Assembly (NCBI RefSeq): GCF_011045035.1
Contig: NZ_JAALAA010000013.1
Span: 82,596 to 146,595 of the forward strand
Reading direction: 5' to 3'
DNA: 64,000 bases
DNA from: Nocardioides turkmenicus
GTDB taxonomy: Bacteria > Actinomycetota > Actinomycetes > Propionibacteriales > Nocardioidaceae
Both the position numbers and the translations under genes were made by a program. The notes beneath the pieces are model-generated. The model ran no database searches. It was not told the DNA's origin and worked only from the letters and a program-made list of their open reading frames with translations. Positions 7,031 through 14,437 of the stretch are shown one piece after another. How positions within the stretch are numbered: position 1 is the stretch's first letter; every line of letters starts with the position of its first letter.

Positions 7031-8196
7031 CTGTCCACTTTGAGCACCAACCCGCTCGTGGGTACGCCCGTGCCGGCGGTCACGAGCACATGCGCGGCGC
7101 CCGCGACCTGGTTCACCGAGGTGCCGCGCACCTGCCGTACGCCCTCGGCGATGCCGTTCATGCCGTGCAGGTAGGCCTCGCCGAGCTGGCCGCCATGGGT
7201 GTTGACGGGCAGTCGTCCGCCGAGCTCGATGGCCCCGTCGCGTACGAAGTCCTTGGCCTCTCCCCTGCCGCAGAAGCCGAGCTCCTCGAGCTGCATGAGT
7301 ACGTAGGGGGTGAAGTGGTCATAGAGCACCGCGGTGTCGATGTCGGCCGGGGTGAGGCCGGACTGGCGCCACAGATCCTTGGCGACCACGCCCATCTCGG
7401 GGATGCCGATCTCGTCGCGGTAGTAGGAGGTCATCACGTACTGGTCGGCGGCGCTGCCCTGGGCGGCAGCGGCGATGGTGACCGGCGGGTTGGGCAGGTC
7501 TCGGGCCCGCTCGGGGCTGGTGACGACGATCGCGACGGCGCCATCCGACTCCTGGCAGCAGTCGAGCAGGTGCAGCGGGTCGGCGATCGTCCGGGAGGCC
7601 TGGTGCTCCTCGAGCGTGATCGGCTTCTGGTAGAAGAAGGCAGCGGGGTTGGTCGCGGCGTGGCGCCGGTCGGCGACCGCGACGGCACCGAAGTCCGCGC
7701 TGGTCACGCCGTAGTCGTGCATGTAGCGCCGCGCCTGCATGGCGACCGTCGCCGCCGGGGTCGAGAGACCGAGCGGGTAGGTCCAGGCGTTGTCGATGCC
7801 GTTGGTGTTGACCTGCTGGGCGGCCCAGGGCTGCACCTGGCCGAACCGCTGGCCCGAGCGCTCGTTGAAGCCGCGGTAGGCGACCACGACGTCGGCGACG
7901 CCTGTCGCGACCGCCATCGCGGCCTGCTGGATCGTCGCGCAGGCCGCGCCGCCGCCGTAGTTGATCCGCGAGAAGAACCTCAGGTCGCCGAGCCCGAGCT
8001 CGCGGGCCAGCGCGATCTCGGAGCTGGTGTCCATGGTGAACGTGGTCAGCCCGTCGACGTCTGCCGGGGCGAGGCCAGCGTCCGCGAGCGCGTCCCTGGT
8101 CGCCTCGACGCTCAGCTGGAGCTCGGAGCGCCCCGACTCCTTGGAGAACTCCGTCGCGCCGATGCCGACGATCGCAGCCTTCCCGCTCAAGCTCAT
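7027..8196 (-). CDS. ltp2: Ltp2-like steroid side-chain aldolase (thiolase fold)
   Basis: A 389-residue thiolase-superfamily protein of the lipid-transfer/Ltp2 type (AAIVGIGATEFSKESGRSEL at the N-terminus; ACATIQQAA and NTHGGQLGEAYLHG downstream). In Actinobacteria Ltp2 cleaves the 17-hydroxy-3-oxo-pregnene-carboxyl-CoA intermediate to androstenedione-type product and propionyl-CoA, working with the DUF35 partner. ATG at 8196 is chosen: it overlaps the chsH1 stop and begins the conserved Rossmann-like start; the open frame extending upstream is antisense-like junk. It is the last gene of a tightly overlapped igr-like operon. Its 3' end faces the inserted protease block and is duplicated at 4643-4761. 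Confidence 0.85.
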   Translation of the reverse strand: MSLSGKAAIVGIGATEFSKESGRSELQLSVEATRDALADAGLAPADVDGLTTFTMDTSSEIALARELGLGDLRFFSRINYGGGAACATIQQAAMAVATGVADVVVAYRGFNERSGQRFGQVQPWAAQQVNTNGIDNAWTYPLGLSTPAATVAMQARRYMHDYGVTSADFGAVAVADRRHAATNPAAFFYQKPITLEEHQASRTIADPLHLLDCCQESDGAVAIVVTSPERARDLPNPPVTIAAAAQGSAADQYVMTSYYRDEIGIPEMGVVAKDLWRQSGLTPADIDTAVLYDHFTPYVLMQLEELGFCGRGEAKDFVRDGAIELGGRLPVNTHGGQLGEAYLHGMNGIAEGVRQVRGTSVNQVAGAAHVLVTAGTGVPTSGLVLKVDR

Positions 8197-8570
8197 GCGG
8201 CGACCCTGACCGTTCCGGTCACGTGCGCCCCGAGCGAGACCGCGCCGGTGACGCTGATCGTGGCGATCCCGTCGGTGACGTCGGTGACCTCGCCCGAGAA
8301 CGACAGCGTGTCGTAGGGGTAGGCCGGGGCCCCCAGCCGGATCGAGATGCCCTTGATCTGAACGTCGGTGCCCGCCCAGTCGGTGACGTAGCGCTCGCAC
8401 AGCGCCGTCGAGGTCAGGATGTTCATGAAGATGTCCTTGGAGCCGGCCGCCTGGGCACGGTCGCGGTCGTGGTGCACGTCTTGGAAGTCCCGCGTCGCCA
8501 GCGCGGTCGAGACGACCAGCGTCGGGGTGATCGGGAGCTCCCAGACCGGGATCTCGTCGCCAGCCTTCAT
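8193..8570 (-). CDS. chsH1: MaoC-like hydratase small subunit, ChsH1-like
   Basis: A 125-residue single hot-dog domain. The hydratase signature lies at residues ~28-36 (RDFQDVHHD), with Asp31 and His34 in the positions expected for the catalytic pair. In Mycobacterium ChsH1 pairs with the N-terminal MaoC half of ChsH2 to hydrate the C22 steroid enoyl-CoA. Here it sits between ltp2 and the DUF35 gene with a four-base ATGA overlap downstream and a one-base overlap upstream, so stoichiometric coupled translation is likely. Confidence 0.8.
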   Translation of the reverse strand: MKAGDEIPVWELPITPTLVVSTALATRDFQDVHHDRDRAQAAGSKDIFMNILTSTALCERYVTDWAGTDVQIKGISIRLGAPAYPYDTLSFSGEVTDVTDGIATISVTGAVSLGAHVTGTVRVAA

Positions 8571-8974
8571 CAGGGCCTCCTCCAGATCGGGAGCGTCAGC
8601 TCCTCGTCGATGACGTTCCAGTCGACGACCAGCCGCTCGCCGATCCGCAGGCCGTCCTCACCGTCGGGTGGCACGCCGGTCACCTCAGCCACCATGCGTA
8701 CGCCCTCGGGCAGGTCCAGCAGGGCCACCACCAGCGGGAGCTCCTTGCCGGGCAGCTTCGGCGCGTGGACGACGGTGAACGAGTAGACGGTGCCCTCGCC
8801 CCGGGCCACAACATGCCCGCGGTCGTAGGCGTCGCAGCTCAGGCACGCCGGGCCAGGCGGGTGCCGCAGAGTGCCGCAGGCGTTGCAGCTCTGGATGCGG
8901 AGCTCCTGCTTGGCGGTGCCTTCGAAGAAGTACGCGTTGTCCCGGCCGATCACCGGCCGCACCGGGCCGCTCAT
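8570..8974 (-). CDS. DUF35 zinc-ribbon/OB-fold protein (ChsH2 C-terminal half equivalent)
   Basis: A 134-residue DUF35 protein: a rubredoxin-like zinc ribbon with two CxxC pairs at residues ~30-50 (SCNACG and CLSCD) followed by an OB-fold acyl-CoA-binding domain. In Mycobacterium this module is the C-terminal half of ChsH2 and forms the complex with Ltp2 that permits retro-aldol cleavage. Here it is an independent gene, overlapped at both ends by its neighbours, so the ChsH2 function is split over two polypeptides. Confidence 0.8.
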   Translation of the reverse strand: MSGPVRPVIGRDNAYFFEGTAKQELRIQSCNACGTLRHPPGPACLSCDAYDRGHVVARGEGTVYSFTVVHAPKLPGKELPLVVALLDLPEGVRMVAEVTGVPPDGEDGLRIGERLVVDWNVIDEELTLPIWRRP

Positions 8975-9498
8975 GCCGTCACCTTGGGGATGAACTTGAG
9001 GACGCGGAACAGCATGGTCGCGACCCGCTCGTCTCCTACGTACCAGGTGCTCCTGGAGGTGACGAAGTAGCCGGCACCCATCCCGGTGCTCTTCGGGCCG
9101 ACGACGGAGTCGAGGGCCGTGGTGACGCGGACCTGCTCGCCGACGCGGAGGTAGCGGTCGTAGCTCTGCTCGGAGTTGGTGCCGAGGACGCCGTCGAAGC
9201 CGGCGTCGGTGAGCACGTTCATCATCGCGTGCAGTGGGTCTCGGTCGGGGTGTTTGCCGCCCTGGCCGTACATCGTCCAGACCTGCGCCATCGACGGCGG
9301 CGCCTCGCCCTGGTGGAACCGTTCGGACTCCAGGCCCATTGCCTCGAGCCAGTTGTTGATCGTCGGCTGGTTGACCAGGTCGCGGGCGTCGCGCTCCGCG
9401 GCCTCACCCCACGCCTTGATCTCCTCGGCGGCGGCCATGATCTTCTCATGGACGGCCTCGTCCACCAGGCTGTGCACATCTCGGGGCTTCTCGCTCAT
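8971..9498 (-). CDS. chsH2: MaoC-like hydratase large subunit (ChsH2 N-terminal half equivalent)
   Basis: A 175-residue protein with a helical N-terminus (VDEAVHEKIMAAAEEIKAWG) and a hot-dog fold, corresponding to the MaoC half of mycobacterial ChsH2; an additional DUF35 half would be expected in a ~310-residue protein but is encoded by the next gene. It lacks an obvious D-x4-H pair, as expected if ChsH1 supplies the catalytic residues of the heterodimer. ATGA overlaps join it to both the acyl-CoA dehydrogenase upstream and the DUF35 gene downstream. Confidence 0.75.
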   Translation of the reverse strand: MSEKPRDVHSLVDEAVHEKIMAAAEEIKAWGEAAERDARDLVNQPTINNWLEAMGLESERFHQGEAPPSMAQVWTMYGQGGKHPDRDPLHAMMNVLTDAGFDGVLGTNSEQSYDRYLRVGEQVRVTTALDSVVGPKSTGMGAGYFVTSRSTWYVGDERVATMLFRVLKFIPKVTA

Positions 9499-11687
9499 CG
9501 CGGCACCCTCGGCATCCCGAGGCCGAACATCGCGATCAGCTCGCGCTGGACCTCCTGTACGCCGCCGCCGAAGGTGAGCACGAGGTTCCGCTTCGCCTGG
9601 GCGTCGAGATAGTCGAGCAGGCTCTTCGTGACCGGATCCCCGGGGTCGCCATGGCGATGGACGAGTGCGATCAGGTCGGCGAGCAGGTGCTGGACCTGGT
9701 CGGCGGCGAAGACCTTCGACGAGGACGCGTCCGCGACCTCGATCTCGCCGGCCTCGCCGGCCTTGGCGACCGCCCAGTTGAGCAGCTCGTTGACCCGGAA
9801 GACTGCGGTGGTCTTACCGATCAGTGCGCGTACGTCCGGGCTGTCGGTGATGCCCTGGGCCTGTGCCCAGCGGAGGACGCGGTCGCGCAGGCCCTCGATC
9901 CGTCCTGCCGGGCCGAGCATGACGCGCTCGTGGTTGAGCTGGGTGGTGATCAGCTTCCAGCCCTTGTTCTCCTCCCCCACCAGCATGTCGGCCGGGACGC
10001 GCACGTCGTTGAAGTAGGTCGCGTTGACGTGGTGGGAGCCGTCGGCGGTGATGATCGGGGTCCAGGAGAAGCCCGGGTCGGTGGTGTCGACGATGAGGAT
10101 CGAGATGCCCCTGTGCTTGGGGGCGCCCGGGTCGGTGCGCACGGCGAGCCAGATGTAGTCGGCGGCGTGGCCGCCGGTGGTCCACAGCTTCTGCCCGTTG
10201 ACGACGTAGTGGTCGCCGTCGCGCCTGGCCGTCGTGCGGAGCGAGGCCAGGTCGGTGCCGGCCTCGGGCTCGGAGTAGCCGATCGCGAAGTGCACCTCGC
10301 CGGCGAGGATCCGGTTGAGGAGCATCTCTTTCTGCTTGTCGGTGCCGTAGCGGATCAGCGTCGGGCCGACCGTCTGCAGGGTCACCGCCGGGAGGTGCAC
10401 GTCGGCGTACTGCGCCTCGTTGGCGAAGATCGTCTGCTCGACCTCACCGAGGCCATGACCGCCGTACTCCTTGGGCCAGCCGACGCCCATCCAGCCGTCG
10501 TCGCCGAGCTGCTTGATGAGCTTCTGGTAGGTCGGACCGTGCCGGTCCCAGGAACCCTCGGGACCGGGGTCGCCCGGCTCGCCTTCGTGCGAGAGGCCGG
10601 CGAAGTAGGCCCTGACCTCGGCCTTCAGGCTGCGCTGCGCGTCGGTCAGCTCGAGGTTCTTGGCCTCGGCGGCCTCGACCGGGACGGTCTCGGCCGGGGT
10701 GTCGAGCAGGTGAGCGATGTCAGTGCCCCAGGTGGTGAACGCGAGCAGCGGGTAGGTCACGTCCACCCCCATGCCGCCGTGCAGGTGGTGACAGGTGCGG
10801 AACGCGTACGGCGCGACCTGGCTGGCCCAGTAGGCGGCGACCGTCAGGTCGGTCGGGGTCGAGCGGCCGGCGTCGACGGCGGCGACCGCGTTGTCGGCGG
10901 CGAGGTCGAGGGTGCGGGAGGTGACGTAGACGTCGGCCATCTGCAGCGCGACCGCCTGGAACTCCGCGAGTGCCCGGCCGAACTGCCGCCGGTCGCTCAC
11001 GTACGCCGCGGTGAGATCCCGTGCACCGGCGAGCACACCGGCCGCGGTCACGGCCAGCCCGGCGGTCGCAAGACCCGTCAGCGCCTCGAAGGCGCCCTCC
11101 CCGAGCGGCTCGGCCGGGACGTCCTCGAGCACGACGGTGTGCTGCGGGACCTCGCCCGAGGCGCTGGCCGGGGCCAGCGTGACACCAGGACCGTTCGGAT
11201 CGACCAGCACCACGACCGGTTCCCTGGTGTCGGCCGTGGTCGCGGTGACCAGCAGGCGCGTGCTCGCGGCGGCGTACGTCACGCCGGTCTTGCGTCCGCT
11301 CACGGTGCCGTCCCGGTAGGTCGCCGAGGGCGTCTCCGCTCGTCCCGGCTCCAGCCAGGCCGGGGTCAGCAGCGTCTCGCCGCTGGCCACGCCGGGCAGG
11401 ATCGCGTCCCGCTGCTCCGGTGTCCCATGGCGCGCCAGCGTCAGCGCCCCCACGGCAAGGGTCTCCCACACCGGCACGCGCACCGCGTGGCACCCGGCCT
11501 CGCGGAGCAGCACCGCGATCTCGGCGAGGCCGAACCCCTCGCCGCCCTGGGCTTCCGGCACGGGCAGCGCGGTCAGGCCGGCGCTCGCCCAGGCCGACCA
11601 GTCGCCGCGGTCGGACTCCCGGCCGAGGACCTCGGCCGCCACGCTGCGTACGGCTTCCAGCGTCTCTGCTCCTGTGGCCTCTCCCAT
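9495..11687 (-). CDS. Fused ChsE1-ChsE2-type steroid acyl-CoA dehydrogenase
   Basis: A 730-residue protein made of two acyl-CoA dehydrogenase modules. Residues ~1-330 resemble ChsE1/FadE28 (GARDLTAAYVSDRRQFGR; HHLHGGMGVDVTYPL). After a linker (DTPAETVPVEAAEAKN, ~329-344), residues ~345-730 resemble ChsE2/FadE29 (AIGYSEPEAGTDLASLRTTA; QKLWTTGGHAADYIW; terminal GGGVQEVQRELIAMFGLGMP). In Mycobacterium these are two separate chains forming an alpha2beta2 enzyme that oxidises the C3 side chain of 3-oxo-pregnene-carboxyl-CoA. The summed length matches the two separate chains. ATG at 11687 is chosen by alignment logic; it has no Shine-Dalgarno and follows a KstR box by 9 bases, suggesting a leaderless mRNA. 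First gene of the chsE-chsH-ltp2 operon. Confidence 0.85.
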   Translation of the reverse strand: MGEATGAETLEAVRSVAAEVLGRESDRGDWSAWASAGLTALPVPEAQGGEGFGLAEIAVLLREAGCHAVRVPVWETLAVGALTLARHGTPEQRDAILPGVASGETLLTPAWLEPGRAETPSATYRDGTVSGRKTGVTYAAASTRLLVTATTADTREPVVVLVDPNGPGVTLAPASASGEVPQHTVVLEDVPAEPLGEGAFEALTGLATAGLAVTAAGVLAGARDLTAAYVSDRRQFGRALAEFQAVALQMADVYVTSRTLDLAADNAVAAVDAGRSTPTDLTVAAYWASQVAPYAFRTCHHLHGGMGVDVTYPLLAFTTWGTDIAHLLDTPAETVPVEAAEAKNLELTDAQRSLKAEVRAYFAGLSHEGEPGDPGPEGSWDRHGPTYQKLIKQLGDDGWMGVGWPKEYGGHGLGEVEQTIFANEAQYADVHLPAVTLQTVGPTLIRYGTDKQKEMLLNRILAGEVHFAIGYSEPEAGTDLASLRTTARRDGDHYVVNGQKLWTTGGHAADYIWLAVRTDPGAPKHRGISILIVDTTDPGFSWTPIITADGSHHVNATYFNDVRVPADMLVGEENKGWKLITTQLNHERVMLGPAGRIEGLRDRVLRWAQAQGITDSPDVRALIGKTTAVFRVNELLNWAVAKAGEAGEIEVADASSSKVFAADQVQHLLADLIALVHRHGDPGDPVTKSLLDYLDAQAKRNLVLTFGGGVQEVQRELIAMFGLGMPRVPR

Positions 11688-11696
11688 GGCCAGAAC

Positions 11697-11710
11697 TGTA
11701 ACGCGTTCTA
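11697..11710. promoter_or_regulatory. KstR operator upstream of chsE1-chsE2
   Basis: TGTAACGCGTTCTA fits the KstR consensus TnnAACnnGTTnnA on both strands. It lies in the 61-base gap between the KAP NTPase stop and the acyl-CoA dehydrogenase start. Repression by KstR, relieved by steroid CoA thioesters, would control the whole igr-like operon from 11687 to 7027. Confidence 0.75.
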
Positions 11711-11748
11711 GTTTCACTGTCACCGCCCGTCCCAGGACGAGCGACGGA

Positions 11749-14358
11749 TCACGGGGTGTCGAGCTGTGCTCCCGAGCCCACGCCGGCCAGACCGATCGCC
11801 TCGGTGTGGAAGCTGAACCGGGAGACCTCCCCCACCCACGGCCGGAAGTCGCGGACCAGGGTCGGCGGATCCTCGATCGAGGTCTTCTGCTTGACCACCA
11901 TCGAGATCCGCAACCAGGCGGCGCAGGTCTCGCACGGACCGACCGCCTCCTGCCGGCCACGGCCGTGACGGCCCTGGGGATCGCGCAGGTGTCGCGTCTG
12001 CAGGGCGTCGACCAGCTCGGTCAGGTCGCTGTCCTGGTGGTCGGTCTTCAGCATCTCCCCGAGCAGCTCCGAGCCCTGGCGGGGAGCGCCGACCAGGATC
12101 GCCAGCAGCATGGCCGCGGCCCGCCGGTCGCCGTGCACGTCGTCGCCGAGCATCTCGGTCTCACCCTCCATCCGCAGGCTCGTGGTGAGCCGGAGCAGCT
12201 GGTAGAGGTTCAAGAACCGCTTCACCGCCCGCGGTGTCTGCTGACCTGCGGCGAGCGGCCGCAGGTAGTCCCACTCGCGCGGGGTCACGGTCAACGGGTG
12301 CGCGGGCGGCTCCTCGGTGCTCGCCGGACCGCCTCCGCCCGGGCGACCTCCCGATGTCGCCGCGGGCTCGGCTCGTGGCGGCATCGGGTCGACCAGCTCC
12401 TTCTGGTTGACCAGGCTGGTGAAGTAGTCCTCGGCGTTGGTCGCGTTCATCGGCCGCAGGGCGTACGGGATCTGGAAGACCTTGTCCAAGAACTCCAGCG
12501 GGTCGCCGATCTCGGTGCGCAGCCGGCCCGCGACCTCGGCCTTCTCCAGGTCGATCGCCGCGACCGGCTCCAGGTCCCACATGGCGCGCCGAAGCCAGCG
12601 CGGGTCGATGCTGACCACGATCACGAAGAGGCTCGTGGCCTGGAGCAGGTTGAGCGTGTGCAGCACCTCCACGACGCGCTCCGGACGGCAGCGGTCGAGG
12701 TCGTCGACGTGCAGGACGATCCGCTTGAGCCGCAGCGGGTCGCGTGTGCTGCCGTCGTTGCGGACCGCCTCGGCGAGCTCCTCGAACTGGCGCTGCAGCA
12801 CGCCGACGATGCCCAGCTGCGCATCCCGCTCGGCCGCACGCTCCGGGTCACGCAGGATCGTCTCCAGGTCCGCGACGACCTTCGTCGTCGCCGATCCCTC
12901 CGTCTTGGCCAGCTCGTCGTCGAGCCGCTCCAGCTCGGCGTCGACACCGGCCGCGACGAAGCCGACCAGCCAGGTCGAGCCCGACGCGATCTTGCGGCGG
13001 ATCGCACGTTGCTTGGGAAGGCCCTCCAGGGCGGCCGCGGCGAGTCCGATCACAGCCAGCAGCGCGGGCTGGCTCCGGATCAGCCCCTCGAGCCAGGCCC
13101 GGGTCCCTTCCAGGGCCTGCAGGCCCCAGGCGTCCCAGGCCACCATCCCGATGACGGCGGCGACAAGGGCGGCCGCGTTGAACATCAGCGCGAACCGCAT
13201 CACTCGGTGGTTGCGCCCGAAGAGCAGGTTCGGAAGCGTACGCAGCGCCAGCATCGTCGCGCGTGGGCGCTGGATGACGGAGTTGGTGCGCAGCTCGTCC
13301 TGGGTCTTCTCCAGCCGCTGCCGCGCGGCGGTCAGTGCGGTCCGGTCGGCGAGCTGCTCCTTGTAGGAGCCCTCGCCGTTCGTGCCCGGACGGCTGCGCT
13401 TGAGGTCCTGGTCCTCCAGGTAGCGCTTGAGCGACTCGAAGATCGCCCGCGACATGCCGACCATCACGTGGGTGTCGCTGTAGTGCCACGGGTTGAACTC
13501 GACGACGTCGACGCTGGTGTGGAAGTTGTCGTCGTCCTTGTCGGGGAGCTCGACCTCGACCTTGTGCTTGAGCAACCGCATGAAGGTCGACTTGCCGCCG
13601 CCCCAGGGAGCCATCAGCGCGATCGAGAGCGGCGGCTGGGTCGACCGGGCTGCGATCATCCGGCCGAGAGCGTCGACGTCGCGGTCGATGCCGAGCAGGT
13701 CGGCCGAGGCGGCCCCGTCCTCCAGCGGCACCGCGTGACGCCGGCCCGGCGGCCGCATGACGGGGCGCTCGACCGGCTTGCTGCCGTCGTCCCCGATGTC
13801 GTTGTGGCGATGGTCGATCGCGTCCCGGGCCCAGTCGCGCAGACGCAGGGCACGGTCGGTGTAGCGGTCGTAGCGGCCACGCAGCCGGCGGGAGACCTCG
13901 TAGTTCTTCTCGTAGTGCTTCAGCGCGGCGTTGAGCTGGTGGGTGTCGGCGAGGACGTTGGCCAGGTCCTGCCGGGCCCAGATCTCCTCGATGGTGTCCT
14001 CGCGAGCCGCCGCCAGGTGCTGCTCGTAGAGCTCGATCTCGCGGGCTTCGTTCAGGTAGTTCCGGTAGGCCTCGCCGAGCTCGGCTCGGGCCGCCCGCGC
14101 CTGCCAGCTGAACCCGCCCTCCTCGCGCTCGGTCTCCCGGAGGTGGTCCTCGAACACCTTCACGTAGCCCAGCGAACCGCCACCGTCGCGAGAACGCAGG
14201 ATCGCCAGCGCGAGCTGCCGCCTCGCCACGCGGGCGTCCTCGTGGAACGGCCCGACCTGCCTGATGGTCTGCTCCAGGATGTAGCGCAGCGAGGCGATGC
14301 CTCCGTCAGCGCTCTGTCCCGGATCGTCCCCTCCGCTCGCCGCGGCGTTCTCGCTCAC
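11749..14358 (-). CDS. KAP family P-loop NTPase with TPR-like N-terminus
   Basis: An 869-residue protein. Residues 20-180 are helical and TPR-like. Walker A is APWGGGKST (~250-258) and Walker B is RIVLHVDDLDRCRPE (~535). Two hydrophobic segments lie between them (FALMFNAAALVAAVIGMVAW and PALLAVIGLAAAALEGL), the KAP hallmark of membrane helices inserted in a P-loop NTPase. The Cys-containing C-terminal ~250 residues are not recognisable. KAP proteins are scattered by transfer and include phage-exclusion PifA, so a defence or signalling role is possible but unproven. It is codirectional with fadE34 (79-base gap) and the chsE operon, interrupting the steroid genes. Confidence 0.8.
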   Translation of the reverse strand: MSENAAASGGDDPGQSADGGIASLRYILEQTIRQVGPFHEDARVARRQLALAILRSRDGGGSLGYVKVFEDHLRETEREEGGFSWQARAARAELGEAYRNYLNEAREIELYEQHLAAAREDTIEEIWARQDLANVLADTHQLNAALKHYEKNYEVSRRLRGRYDRYTDRALRLRDWARDAIDHRHNDIGDDGSKPVERPVMRPPGRRHAVPLEDGAASADLLGIDRDVDALGRMIAARSTQPPLSIALMAPWGGGKSTFMRLLKHKVEVELPDKDDDNFHTSVDVVEFNPWHYSDTHVMVGMSRAIFESLKRYLEDQDLKRSRPGTNGEGSYKEQLADRTALTAARQRLEKTQDELRTNSVIQRPRATMLALRTLPNLLFGRNHRVMRFALMFNAAALVAAVIGMVAWDAWGLQALEGTRAWLEGLIRSQPALLAVIGLAAAALEGLPKQRAIRRKIASGSTWLVGFVAAGVDAELERLDDELAKTEGSATTKVVADLETILRDPERAAERDAQLGIVGVLQRQFEELAEAVRNDGSTRDPLRLKRIVLHVDDLDRCRPERVVEVLHTLNLLQATSLFVIVVSIDPRWLRRAMWDLEPVAAIDLEKAEVAGRLRTEIGDPLEFLDKVFQIPYALRPMNATNAEDYFTSLVNQKELVDPMPPRAEPAATSGGRPGGGGPASTEEPPAHPLTVTPREWDYLRPLAAGQQTPRAVKRFLNLYQLLRLTTSLRMEGETEMLGDDVHGDRRAAAMLLAILVGAPRQGSELLGEMLKTDHQDSDLTELVDALQTRHLRDPQGRHGRGRQEAVGPCETCAAWLRISMVVKQKTSIEDPPTLVRDFRPWVGEVSRFSFHTEAIGLAGVGSGAQLDTP

Positions 14359-14437
14359 GCGCTCTCCTGATCGACAGGTGGGTACGCCGCCAGATGCTAG
14401 CGGGTCGGCGACCCCGCTGCCGCGGAAATTCGAGCAC

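Noticed and set aside
9651..11711. A long plus-strand open frame antisense to the ChsE1-ChsE2 gene
   Set aside because: Its product is low-complexity Gly/Val/Arg-rich text typical of antisense frames in high-GC DNA, while the minus strand gives a recognisable double acyl-CoA dehydrogenase.
11674..14370. An 898-codon plus-strand open frame over the KAP NTPase
   Set aside because: The minus strand encodes Walker A, Walker B and membrane helices; the plus frame has only Arg/Gln/His-rich sequence with no domain.
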